Shown in pieces: positions 14,702 to 23,013 of a stretch of DNA of 64,000 nucleotides. The DNA is from Streptomyces flavochromogenes (GTDB lineage Bacteria > Actinomycetota > Actinomycetes > Streptomycetales > Streptomycetaceae), in contig NZ_JNZO01000016.1 of the NCBI RefSeq assembly GCF_000717595.1, positions 1 through 64,000 of the forward strand. Direction: 5' to 3'. Under the pieces are notes generated by a model that did no database searches, was not told the DNA's origin, and was given only the letters and a program-made list of their open reading frames with translations. Numbering within the stretch: position 1 is the stretch's first letter; every line of letters begins with the position of its first letter. The translations under genes and the position numbers were made by a program.

Positions 14702-15448
14702 ATGGCCGTCGTCGATCCGCTGATCGAACTGCGTGGCGTCAACAAGCACTACGGCACGTTGCACGTCCTCCAGTCCATCGATCTCACCGTCGGCCGGGGA
14801 GAGGTGGTCGTCGTCATCGGCCCGTCCGGATCCGGCAAGTCCACCCTCTGCCGGGCGATGAACCGCCTGGAGAGCGTGGAGTCGGGCGAGATCGTCATCG
14901 ACGGACGGCCCCTCCCCGAGGAGGGCAAGGCGCTCGCCCGGCTGCGTGCCGAGGTCGGCATGGTCTTCCAGTCGTTCAACCTCTTCGCGCACAAGACCGT
15001 CCTCGCCAACGTCTCCCTCGCGCAGATCAAGGTCCGCAGACGCAAGAAGGAGGAGGCCGACCGGCGTTCCCGCGAACTCCTCGACCGGGTCGGACTCGCC
15101 GCGCACGCCGACAAGTTCCCCGCCCAGCTCTCCGGCGGCCAGCAGCAGCGTGTGGCCATCGCCCGAGCCCTCGCCATGGACCCCAAGGCGCTCCTCTTCG
15201 ACGAGCCGACCTCGGCCCTCGACCCCGAGATGATCAACGAGGTCCTCGACGTCATGCGGCAACTCGCCCACGAGGGAATGACGATGGTGGTCGTCACCCA
15301 CGAGATGGGCTTCGCCCGCTCCGCCGCCAACCGGGTCGTCTTCATGGCCGACGGGAGGATCGTCGAGGACCGCGCTCCGGAGGACTTCTTCACCACCCCG
15401 CGCAGCGAGCGCGCCAAGGACTTCCTGTCCAAGATCCTCACGCACTGA
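14702..15448 (+). CDS. gluA: Glutamate/polar amino acid ABC transporter, ATP-binding subunit
   Basis: A 248-residue ABC ATPase: Walker [10 protein letters not shown] (about 41-49), Q-loop FQSFNLF, signature LSGGQQQR, Walker B ALLFDEP, and the H-loop in VVTHEMGF. The family is the polar amino acid type (GlnQ/GluA). It energises uptake through the two permeases encoded downstream. It is the first gene of a four-gene operon gluABCD (gaps of 12 and 18 bases, then an overlap). The leader from 14542 is relatively AT-rich (TAAATACGG, TAGCTT at about 14655) and should hold the promoter. No attenuator was recognised. Confidence 0.92.
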   Translation: MAVVDPLIELRGVNKHYGTLHVLQSIDLTVGRGEVVVVIGPSGSGKSTLCRAMNRLESVESGEIVIDGRPLPEEGKALARLRAEVGMVFQSFNLFAHKTVLANVSLAQIKVRRRKKEEADRRSRELLDRVGLAAHADKFPAQLSGGQQQRVAIARALAMDPKALLFDEPTSALDPEMINEVLDVMRQLAHEGMTMVVVTHEMGFARSAANRVVFMADGRIVEDRAPEDFFTTPRSERAKDFLSKILTH

Positions 15449-15460
15449 GCGGGGGGAACG

Positions 15461-16387
15461 ATGCCGCGCTCGCACCGCTCGCACCGCACCCCGGCCGTGC
15501 TCGCCGTGCTGCTCGTCCTGACGGCGACGCTCGTCGGCTGCGGCAGGGAGGGCAGCCCGCCGGTCAAGGGCCCGCAGCCCGACCGACTCCCGGTCTACCA
15601 GGTCCAGTCCGGCTTCACCCTGCCGGACTCCAGCACCTGGAACCGGGCGAAGAAGCGCGGCCGGCTCGTCGTCGGCGCCAAGGAGGACCAGCCGTACATG
15701 GGCGAGAAGGACCCGGCCACCGGCCGCTACTCCGGCTTCGACATCGAGATCGCCAAGATGATGGCGGCCTCCCTCGGCTTCGACCCGGCCGGCATCGACT
15801 TCCGCACGATCGCCTCGGCCAACCGCGAAACCGCCCTGCAGAACGGGCAGATCGACTACTACGTCGGCACCTACACCATCAACGACAACCGCAAGAAGCT
15901 CGTCGGCTTCGCAGGGCCCTACTACATGGCCGGTCAGTCCCTCCTCGTCCGCACCGACGAGAACGACATCGACGGCCCACAGGACCTGGCCGGCAAGCGC
16001 GTCTGCTCGGCCGCCGGCTCCACCCCGTACCAACGCATCGAGAAGGACTACCCGAAGGCCGAACTCGTCGCCTACGACACGTACTCCGCCTGCGTGGACA
16101 ACCTGCTGACCTACCAGGTCGACGCGGTCACCACCGACGACACGATCCTCATGGGCTACGCCGCCAAGGTCCCGGACGAACTCAAGGTCGTCGGCAGACC
16201 GTTCTCGAAGGAGCCGTACGGCATCGGCGTCCCGCGCGGCGACAACGCCCTGCGCTTCGCCCTCGACGACGCCCTCGCCGCCCACGAGAGGAACGGCGAC
16301 TGGAAGAAGGCCTACGACGCCACCCTCGGCCTCTCCGGGGTCCCCGCCCCGGCACCGCCCCCCATCGACCGCTATCCGGCGAGCTGA
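15461..16387 (+). CDS. gluB: Glutamate-binding lipoprotein of the ABC transporter
   Basis: A 308-residue type 3 periplasmic-binding-like protein with a lipoprotein signal (TLVGC lipobox, Cys at about residue 27). The mature part has RLVVGAKEDQPYMG, YSGFDIEIAKMMA, TIASANRETALQNGQIDYYVGTYTI and the C-terminal KEPYGIGVPRGDNAL. It captures glutamate or a related amino acid outside the membrane and delivers it to GluC/GluD. GGGGGGA precedes the ATG. The C-terminal tail after LGLSGV is Pro-rich and short. Confidence 0.9.
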   Translation: MPRSHRSHRTPAVLAVLLVLTATLVGCGREGSPPVKGPQPDRLPVYQVQSGFTLPDSSTWNRAKKRGRLVVGAKEDQPYMGEKDPATGRYSGFDIEIAKMMAASLGFDPAGIDFRTIASANRETALQNGQIDYYVGTYTINDNRKKLVGFAGPYYMAGQSLLVRTDENDIDGPQDLAGKRVCSAAGSTPYQRIEKDYPKAELVAYDTYSACVDNLLTYQVDAVTTDDTILMGYAAKVPDELKVVGRPFSKEPYGIGVPRGDNALRFALDDALAAHERNGDWKKAYDATLGLSGVPAPAPPPIDRYPAS

Positions 16388-16405
16388 CGAGAGGAGCCTC
16401 CCGAC

Positions 16406-17050
16406 ATGGACGTCCTGACGGACAACTTCTCGCTCTACGCCGAGGGATTCCTCGGCACCGTCGAACTCACCGTCTACGCATCGGCGCTGGCCCTCGTCCT
16501 GGGCTTCCTCATGGCCTCGTTCCGGGTCGCGCCCGTGGGCTCCCTGCGGGTCTTCGGGACGGTCTGGGTGACCGTCCTGCGCAACACCCCGCTGACACTG
16601 CTGTTCTTCGCCGTCATGCTGGGTCTGCCCCGGTTCGGACTCGTGCTGCCCTTCGAGCTGTTCGCCGTCCTCGCGCTCGGCTGCTACACGTCGGCCTTCA
16701 TCTGCGAGGTGCTGCGCTCCGGCATCAACACGGTGCCGCGCGGCCAGGGCGAGGCCGCCCGCAGTCTGGGGATGAGCTTCACCCAGTCCCTCGGCACGGT
16801 CGTCCTGCCGCAGGCCTTCCGCACGGTCATCCCGCCGATCGGCTCCACCCTGATCGCCCTCGCCAAGAACTCCGCCATCGCCGGCGCGTTCAGCGTCACC
16901 GAACTCCTGGGCACCTACAAGACCTTGAGCGAGCTCGGCTACAACATCGTCTGGACCTTCGTCTGGATCGCCGTCGGATACCTCATCATCACCCTCACCA
17001 TCAGCGTCCTCTTCAACGTCCTCGAGAAGCGCTGGGGAGTCGCCCGATGA
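16406..17050 (+). CDS. gluC: Glutamate ABC transporter permease
   Basis: A 214-residue His/Glu/Gln/Arg/opine-type permease with about five TM segments and the EAA loop RGQGEAARSLGMSFTQSLG, which docks the ATPase. GAGAGGAG precedes the ATG. The stop overlaps the start of gluD (ATGA), indicating translational coupling and 1:1 permease synthesis. Confidence 0.92.
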   Translation: MDVLTDNFSLYAEGFLGTVELTVYASALALVLGFLMASFRVAPVGSLRVFGTVWVTVLRNTPLTLLFFAVMLGLPRFGLVLPFELFAVLALGCYTSAFICEVLRSGINTVPRGQGEAARSLGMSFTQSLGTVVLPQAFRTVIPPIGSTLIALAKNSAIAGAFSVTELLGTYKTLSELGYNIVWTFVWIAVGYLIITLTISVLFNVLEKRWGVAR

Positions 17051-17904
17051 CCGATTCCACCGCCCTCTACGACATCCCCGGGCCTCAGGCCCGGCGGCGC
17101 CACCTCCTCTACGGCGTCGCGTCCACCGTCGTGATCCTCGCGCTGGTCGGATGGATCCTCTATCTGCTCTTCGACAACGACCAGTTCACCTCCACCAAGT
17201 GGTCGCCCTTCCTGTACAAGGGAATCCAGGAGCTGCTGCTCGAAGGGCTCGGCAACACCCTCAAGGCCTTCGCCTACGCCTCGGTGCTGTCGCTCGCCCT
17301 CGGCGCGGTCCTCGCCACCGGACGCCTCTCCGACCACCGGGCGCTCCGCTGGATCTCGACCCTGCTCGTCGAGTTCTTCCGCGCCATGCCCGTCCTCGTG
17401 ATGATCTTCTTCATCTTCGTGGCACTCAAGGTGCAGGCCCTGCCCGCACTCGTCGCCGGACTGACCCTCTACAACGGCTCCGTGCTCGCGGAGGTCTTCC
17501 GCACCGGCATCCACGCCGTCGCACGCGGCCAGGGCGAGGCCGCGTACGCCCTCGGCATGCGCAAGACGCAGGTCATGACCTACGTCCTGGTTCCCCAGGC
17601 AGTCCGTGCGATGCTCCCGGCCATCATCAGCCAGTTGGTGGTCGCCCTGAAGGACACCTCGCTCGGATTCCTCATCACCTACGAGGAGTTCCTCCAGGCG
17701 GGAAAGCTGATCGCCTCCAACCTGGACTACGACCTGCCGTTCATCCCGGTCGTCCTGGTGATCTCGCCGATCTACATCGGGATGTGCATGCTGCTCTCCT
17801 GGTTCGCCACCTGGGTGGCCCGCAGGGAGCGCCGCAGCCCGAAGACGAAGGCCGTGGACGTCGCTCCGGCCGAACCACAGACGCTGCTGCCGGGACCGCA
17901 GTAG
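17047..17904 (+). CDS. gluD: Glutamate ABC transporter permease
   Basis: A 285-residue permease of the same family as GluC, with an N-terminal cytoplasmic extension (DIPGPQARRRHLLYG) and the EAA loop RGQGEAAYALGMRKTQVM. It has five to six TM segments and a basic C-terminal tail (WVARRERRSPKTKA). It forms the heterodimeric channel with GluC. It overlaps gluC by four bases and ends the operon. The convergent S15-like gene begins its stop 37 bases on. Confidence 0.92.
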   Translation: MTDSTALYDIPGPQARRRHLLYGVASTVVILALVGWILYLLFDNDQFTSTKWSPFLYKGIQELLLEGLGNTLKAFAYASVLSLALGAVLATGRLSDHRALRWISTLLVEFFRAMPVLVMIFFIFVALKVQALPALVAGLTLYNGSVLAEVFRTGIHAVARGQGEAAYALGMRKTQVMTYVLVPQAVRAMLPAIISQLVVALKDTSLGFLITYEEFLQAGKLIASNLDYDLPFIPVVLVISPIYIGMCMLLSWFATWVARRERRSPKTKAVDVAPAEPQTLLPGPQ

Positions 17905-17941
17905 CGAGCGAGGGCCGCACCCGCCCGGCAGCAGCCGGTGA

Positions 17942-19510
17942 TCACTCCTTCCGCAGCGGTACCGACACGTACGACGGGTCGGCCGAGGGGGAGGAGAAGG
18001 TCAGCTGCGCGCCGGTCGGGTTGTGCTCGATGTAGAGCGGGTCGACGGTGTCGACGACCAGCGCGAGCCGATGCCCCGCCGGGACGTCGTACGCCGTGGA
18101 GAACAGCTCCAGATCGACGCCGAACGCCGTGCCCGGGGTCCGGTCGTGGAAGGTGTACGGGGCGTTGCTGACGAGCTTGCCGACACCGAGCGGACCCACG
18201 TCGTAGAGGTACGCCACGAGGGTGCCGCTCTCCTTGGTGGAGGTGACGGTGGTGTGCACCTTCACGGTGCCGCGCACCCGCTGCGGGGTGTCGTACCGCT
18301 CCGACTGCCAGACACCGGCGAAGGCACGGGGGAGGAGAGGTACGGAGACGACGGGCGGGATGCGGAGGAACTGGTCCAGGGCGTTGGTGAGCAGGGTGAC
18401 ACCGCCGTTGGCGCCGGAGTCGATGTTCGCCCAGACCCGCTGCGTACCGCCGAGGTCGAACTTCCGCTGGTTCGCGTGCACGGACTTCCAGTCCGGGTAG
18501 CCCTCGTAGCCGCCGGTGGAACGGGACTTGAGCTGGACGGGCTGCTCGCGGTCGATTCCGTTGTCAGCGCCCTTGAGGTAGCGGTCGAACCAGCGGTGCG
18601 CGCTGGTCCAGGTGTCGTTGGGCAGCCCGAACAGGCCGGTGGCCTCGGCGGTGGCGTGGTCCCCGGGGCGGAACTCCAGCCGCTTGGGGCCGGTGAGCTT
18701 CTCGAAGAAGCTCGCGTACTGGTTGGGCGGGAAGATGGTGTCGCCCCAGGCGTTGCCGAGCATGATCGCGGCGCCGTTGGCGTTGATCCGGTCCAGCTGC
18801 TCGACGGGGGAGCGTGTGCGGCCCCAGGCGATCATGTCCTCCTCCTTGTCCAGGTTGGAGGAGAGGAAGTCGCCCAGGATCTGCTTGAGTTCGGGGCCGG
18901 GGCGCCCGGTGAGGTAGCCGGCGCCGCCGAGCAGGGCGGCGGCCTGGAGGTGCTGGGTGCGGCCGCTGTAGATGGACTCGATGAGGTCGGCCCAGCCGCT
19001 GAGCGCGGCGACGGCCTTGATCCGCGGGTCGTTGGCGGCGGCGAGCAGGCTGATCCCGGCGCCGTACGAGACGCCCGCCATGCCGATGTGGGCGGGGTCG
19101 GCGGCGGTGTGGGCGAGAGCCCAGTCGATCACCTTGGAGGCGTCGGCGATGTCCTTGGGGCCCGCGGTCTCGATCTCACCGCCGGACTGCCAGAAGCCGC
19201 GCGAGTTGTAACTCACCACGATGTAACCCGAGTCGGCCAGCAGCTTGGCCTGGACGAGGTACTCGACCTGGGGCATGGCCCAGCTCGTGGGCAGCACGAT
19301 CAGGGGGTGGCGGGTGCCGTCGGCGGACCCGGCGGGGGTGACGACGTTCGCCTTGAGGACGGTGCCGCCCTCCCCGGCGATGTCGACGAAGCGGATGCCG
19401 GTGCCGGCGGTCTCTCCGGCCTCGGCGGCCTGGGCGGCGGGTGCGAGCCCGAGGGCCGTCCCGGCCACGAGGGCGGCCGAGACGGCGAGGGTCAGGGGTG
19501 TGCGTCGCAC
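17942..19510 (-). CDS. Secreted alpha/beta hydrolase, CocE/NonD or X-Pro dipeptidyl-peptidase (S15) type
   Basis: A 522-residue exported protein. The signal peptide is residues 1-29 (ALGLAPAAQA, then AEAGE). The catalytic domain has Ser148 in GVSYGAG, an Asp in GNAWGDTIFPP and a His in PGDHATAE. A C-terminal jelly-roll-like domain (from about 400) is typical of S15/CocE enzymes. It may cleave X-Pro dipeptides or small esters outside the cell; the specificity is not readable. Start GTG 19510 with AGGAG nine bases upstream. The promoter side carries an array of GGTAA motifs. Confidence 0.85.
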   Translation of the reverse strand: MRRTPLTLAVSAALVAGTALGLAPAAQAAEAGETAGTGIRFVDIAGEGGTVLKANVVTPAGSADGTRHPLIVLPTSWAMPQVEYLVQAKLLADSGYIVVSYNSRGFWQSGGEIETAGPKDIADASKVIDWALAHTAADPAHIGMAGVSYGAGISLLAAANDPRIKAVAALSGWADLIESIYSGRTQHLQAAALLGGAGYLTGRPGPELKQILGDFLSSNLDKEEDMIAWGRTRSPVEQLDRINANGAAIMLGNAWGDTIFPPNQYASFFEKLTGPKRLEFRPGDHATAEATGLFGLPNDTWTSAHRWFDRYLKGADNGIDREQPVQLKSRSTGGYEGYPDWKSVHANQRKFDLGGTQRVWANIDSGANGGVTLLTNALDQFLRIPPVVSVPLLPRAFAGVWQSERYDTPQRVRGTVKVHTTVTSTKESGTLVAYLYDVGPLGVGKLVSNAPYTFHDRTPGTAFGVDLELFSTAYDVPAGHRLALVVDTVDPLYIEHNPTGAQLTFSSPSADPSYVSVPLRKE

Positions 19511-19582
19511 GGGTCACTCCTCACTGGGTACTGCTGGGTGGGCAGTACGGGCACTGATGGGGGGCAGTGAAAGTGACCCGAC

Positions 19583-19637
19583 GGTAACCGCGAGGTCTTA
19601 CCCTTGGTAACCAGTCGGTAAGTTACGTGCGGGTAAC
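19583..19637. promoter_or_regulatory. Cluster of GGTAA/TTACC motifs upstream of the S15-like gene
   Basis: Within 55 bases GGTAA occurs at 19583, 19607, 19617 and 19633, and TTACC at 19598. The copy TTGGTAACCA is nearly palindromic. They lie 73-127 bases upstream of GTG 19510, where activator or repressor sites are expected. The last overlaps the 3' end of the neighbouring gene. Confidence 0.4.
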
Positions 19638-20846
19638 GATTGGGGTGTTCGTCGCCCCGCCCAGGAGGGCCATGGCCTCCGCGAAGTCGGCGTGGGCGTC
19701 CCCGTAGCGGGCGACGGCGGCGAGGAACATGGCGCGGTCGGTGAGGGACCGGACGATCGTCTCCGGCATCGCGGGCACACGCCGGGCGAGTGCCACGCCT
19801 TCGTCGAAGAGGGGGCGCAGGCACTCCTCGATGCCGTGGGCGTGCCGCTCGTGGAGCACGGCGGAACGCCGGACCAGCCGACGGTGCGCCTCCACCGCCT
19901 CGGCGATCCGTCCGGCCGCGGCCAGCTCGGCGACGTCCGTCTCGAGGGAGGGGATGCCGGCGACGTACGACTCCTTCGCGTCGGGGGACCAGTGGAGGCA
20001 GTCGATCCCGAAGGGCGGCATCGGCGCGTCCCGGGTCCCCGGCGGCTCGGCCGCCCGGCCCGACAGGGCGAACACGGTGGACCACCGGCCGAGGTCGTTG
20101 CTCCGGAGGCCGGGCTCGCCCCCCTCCGCCAGCCGGGCGAGGATCCTGAGGGCCTCCCGTCGATCCGCTCCGGCCTCCTCCCGCCGGCCGCCGGTGTCGA
20201 ACATCTTTGAGCGGTGCACGAGTTCCCACACCAGGTTGGCGGACGAGGACGCCCCGGACTCGATCTCGCTCCGGATGCGGTCCATGTGCTCCGTGAAGGC
20301 AGCCAGCGCTTCCTCGTGCCGTCCGGCGGCGTCCAGATCCCCCACCGCTGCGACGCTCCTGCCACGGAGGTCGGCCGCCTCCCCGTGACGCCCCTCCTCG
20401 GCGAGCATCGTCGCCAGTCGACACTGCCCGTGCGCGGGACTCTGTACCTGCCCCCGCTCGAAGCCCAGCCGCCCCGCCTCGGCCATCTCCTCGCACACCG
20501 CGAACGCCTCGGCCCGCCGCCCGGCGGTGAGCAGGGTCCGCCGATACGAGTCCAGGGTCCAGCAGAGCACCTCGGTCCTGTTCGGCTCGCCGCGGTCGAT
20601 GCGCCGTGCGGCGTCCGCGGCCTCGGCGTGGCACGCGAGCTCCACCTCGGGGCGGGCCGTGCGCCAGTGGTTGTTGCGGTACGAAGTCAACGTCGCCGCC
20701 AGTTTCGGCAGATAGGCCGCCGGGCTCACTTCCGCAAGCACCCGGTACGCCTCGACCTCCTGCCGCCAGCTCGGCCGGCCGGATCCGAGCAGCATCGTCC
20801 GTGCCCGCAGCACCGCATCATGATCGACGTTCTCGGAGTGATTCAT
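19623..20846 (-). CDS. TPR-like all-helical protein of unknown function
   Basis: A 407-residue protein built from repeated helical pairs rich in Ala, Glu and Arg (for example EAFAVCEEMAEAGRLGFE, HEEALAAFTEHMDRIRSE, ALVRRSAVLHERHAHG-like segments). This is the pattern of tetratricopeptide repeats. No signal peptide, TM or DNA-binding domain is present, so a cytoplasmic scaffold or regulatory role is likely. The start at ATG 20846 is the first in frame. It lies upstream of the S15-like gene on the same strand but separated by 112 bases with the GGTAA cluster, so a common operon is doubtful. Confidence 0.7.
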   Translation of the reverse strand: MNHSENVDHDAVLRARTMLLGSGRPSWRQEVEAYRVLAEVSPAAYLPKLAATLTSYRNNHWRTARPEVELACHAEAADAARRIDRGEPNRTEVLCWTLDSYRRTLLTAGRRAEAFAVCEEMAEAGRLGFERGQVQSPAHGQCRLATMLAEEGRHGEAADLRGRSVAAVGDLDAAGRHEEALAAFTEHMDRIRSEIESGASSSANLVWELVHRSKMFDTGGRREEAGADRREALRILARLAEGGEPGLRSNDLGRWSTVFALSGRAAEPPGTRDAPMPPFGIDCLHWSPDAKESYVAGIPSLETDVAELAAAGRIAEAVEAHRRLVRRSAVLHERHAHGIEECLRPLFDEGVALARRVPAMPETIVRSLTDRAMFLAAVARYGDAHADFAEAMALLGGATNTPIVTRT

Positions 20847-20969
20847 GACGGCGATTCTGGGATCCGGGCGAGGGGCCGGACAAGGCTGTCGAAGTGTGCG
20901 ATCAGTCCTACGAAAACCGCCCCTGACCTGTCATGATGGAAACGTCTTCACCCCTGACTGGGAGGCGCG

Positions 20970-22226
20970 GTGCAGGAGTCGAGCGGCGTACCGGACGTCT
21001 TCGACCCACGGATCTACGCGACCGGGATCCCGCACGAGCGTTTCCGTGCCCTGCGCGACCACGCGCCCGTCGCCTGGCAGCGGGAGCCCGAGGTCCTGGG
21101 CTGGCCCGCGGGTTCCGGGTTCTGGGCCGTCACCCGGCATGCCGATGTCGTCCGGGTGCTGAAGGACTCCGGTACGTACTCCTCGTGTCTCGGCGCCACC
21201 CAGATCCGCGACCCCGACCCCACCGACCTGCCCTTCATCCGGCGCATGATGCTCAATCAGGATCCGCCCGCACACGGCCGGTTGAGGCGGCTCGTCAGTC
21301 GGGCCTTCACCCCGGGCCGGATCGAGCGGTTCGGCGCCACCGCGCGCGAGCGGGCCCGGCAGCTGCTCGCGGGGGCGATCGACGCCGGGGGTGAGGTGGA
21401 CCTCGTGCGGGCCGTCACCGACGACTACGCCCTGCTCAACCTCACCGATCTGCTCGGAGTGCCCCCGGGCGACCGGGGTCTGCTGCACGCCTGGACCGAG
21501 CGGGTCATCGCGTACCAGGACCCCGACGAGCCGCCCGTCCTCGACGCGGAGGGGCGACCGGTCAATCCGCGGTCTCCCGCGATGCTCGCCGAGATGTTCG
21601 GCTACGCGCAGGAACTCGCCGCCCACAAGCGCGAGCATCCCGCCGACGACGTGATGAGCGTGCTCGCCGCATCCGAACTCGTCGACGCCGAGCTGGAGAT
21701 GTTCTTCTTCCTGCTGACCGTCGCCGGGAACGACACGGTCCGCAGCGCCGCCCCCGGCGGACTCCTCGCCCTCGTCGAACACCCGGACGAGCAGCGGAGG
21801 TTGTGGGCGGGCGAGGTCGGAGCCGACACGGCGGTGGACGAACTCCTGCGCGTGCACCCGCCCGTGCTCTCCTTCCGGCGCACGGCCGCCGTCGACACCG
21901 AACTCGCCGGGCAGGCGATCCGCCGCGGCGACAAGGTCGTCGTCTTCCACGCCTCCGCCAACCATGACGAGCGCGTCTTCCCCGACCCGCACCGACTGGA
22001 CCTCGGCCGGACCCCGAACCCCCACGTGTCCTTCGGTGACGGTCCGCACGTCTGCCTCGGCGCGCACTTCGCCCGGCTTCAGCTCCGGGTGCTCCACGAG
22101 GAGGTGCGCCGGGCCTGCGGCGGACTCGCACTCGCCGGAGAACCCCGGCGCCTCGTCTCCAACTTCATCAACGGCGTCAAGTCGCTGCCGGTGCGACTAC
22201 GGGAACCGTCCGCGCCGACCGCGTGA
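20970..22226 (+). CDS. Cytochrome P450
   Basis: A 418-residue soluble bacterial P450. It has the I-helix AGNDT (252-256; oxygen activation), ExxR (Glu291-Arg294), and the haem-binding loop FGDGPHVCLG with Cys362. The MMLNQDPPAHGRLRR motif before the B-C region resembles CYP125/CYP142/CYP124-like enzymes rather than CYP105. Substrate unknown. No ferredoxin or reductase gene is adjacent. Start GTG 20970 with GGGAGG upstream. Its last 50 bases overlap the 3' end of the convergent gene at 22177-22908. Confidence 0.93.
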   Translation: MQESSGVPDVFDPRIYATGIPHERFRALRDHAPVAWQREPEVLGWPAGSGFWAVTRHADVVRVLKDSGTYSSCLGATQIRDPDPTDLPFIRRMMLNQDPPAHGRLRRLVSRAFTPGRIERFGATARERARQLLAGAIDAGGEVDLVRAVTDDYALLNLTDLLGVPPGDRGLLHAWTERVIAYQDPDEPPVLDAEGRPVNPRSPAMLAEMFGYAQELAAHKREHPADDVMSVLAASELVDAELEMFFFLLTVAGNDTVRSAAPGGLLALVEHPDEQRRLWAGEVGADTAVDELLRVHPPVLSFRRTAAVDTELAGQAIRRGDKVVVFHASANHDERVFPDPHRLDLGRTPNPHVSFGDGPHVCLGAHFARLQLRVLHEEVRRACGGLALAGEPRRLVSNFINGVKSLPVRLREPSAPTA

Positions 22227-22908
22227 CGTCGGCCACCAGCTCCACCACATCGGGGCCGTACGCCTGCGAGTTGACGACCTTCAGAAGCACCACGAAGGAT
22301 CCCGAGCGGTGCAGGCGCGCCAACTTCTCGTAGTGTCGGGCGAGATAGCGGGTCGCCGCCTGGTTGGTGATGGCCCGCTGCCCGCAGAAGAGGAACACCG
22401 GCCGGTCACCCTCGCCGGCGGTGAGCCGGGCGAGGATCACGTACTCGCTGACCCCCGGCTCCGAGGGGTAGCGCTGCCCGCCTATCAGGAACGCCCCGCG
22501 GTCCGCGCTCGGCTCGACCTCGACGTTCACCTCGATGCCCGGGAGCAGGGTCGCCAGATGGGCGGCCATCCGCCGGTTCGAGTAGGGCCCGCCCACGCAG
22601 AACTCCGTCCGGTCGCCGAACCCCTGGTGGGTCTGATCGTGCGAGAGGATCCGGGCCTGGGCCCCGCAGTCCTTGATCAGTGCGGACAGTTCGAGGAGGG
22701 CGAACACGTCGAACCGGTGCACCGAGCGGTCGCCGCCCGACTCCCTGTTCACCACGAGCAGGCACTCCGAGTTCCCCGGCAGGCCGAAGAACTCCCGCTT
22801 GCGGCGGAGCTTCCGCCGCCAGAGGTACGTGCGGCCCAGCCAGCCGAGCGAGGCGCTGACCCCCGTGGCCAGCACCCCGAGCACGATGTTGCGCAGGTCT
22901 TCGTCCAT
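22177..22908 (-). CDS. Membrane-tethered protein of unknown function with a Rossmann-like domain
   Basis: A 243-residue protein. Residues about 7-26 form one TM helix (IVLGVLATGVSASLGWLG), followed by a very basic stretch (RRKLRRKREFFG). The rest looks like an alternating alpha/beta domain with strands ECLLVVN, EYVILARL and PVFLFCG, and the loops GGPYSNRR and GQRAITNQAATRYLARHY. Gly-rich loops after strands can bind nucleotides, but I cannot assign a family. The TM plus basic stretch would put the domain in the cytoplasm. It is convergent with, and overlaps, the P450 gene by 50 bases. The start at ATG 22908 is where the hydrophobic helix begins. Confidence 0.7.
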   Translation of the reverse strand: MDEDLRNIVLGVLATGVSASLGWLGRTYLWRRKLRRKREFFGLPGNSECLLVVNRESGGDRSVHRFDVFALLELSALIKDCGAQARILSHDQTHQGFGDRTEFCVGGPYSNRRMAAHLATLLPGIEVNVEVEPSADRGAFLIGGQRYPSEPGVSEYVILARLTAGEGDRPVFLFCGQRAITNQAATRYLARHYEKLARLHRSGSFVVLLKVVNSQAYGPDVVELVADVTRSARTVPVVAPAAT

Positions 22909-23013
22909 GGGCGCGCATGCTAGCGGGGAAACGGCCTTCTGTTCGAGGCGGTCCTGACGGGAGGGACCGGGGGAAGTTACGCTGCGCGGACGGTCATTGA
23001 CTGGAGGTAGGGA

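Noticed and set aside
11276..16285. A leftward open frame of 1,669 codons
   Set aside because: It crosses seven well-supported genes on the other strand and has low-complexity composition. A GC-bias artefact.
22909..22925. Leaderless promoter for the gene starting at 22908
   Set aside because: TAGCAT ends eight bases before the ATG, a little too far for the 6-7-base rule. Not listed.
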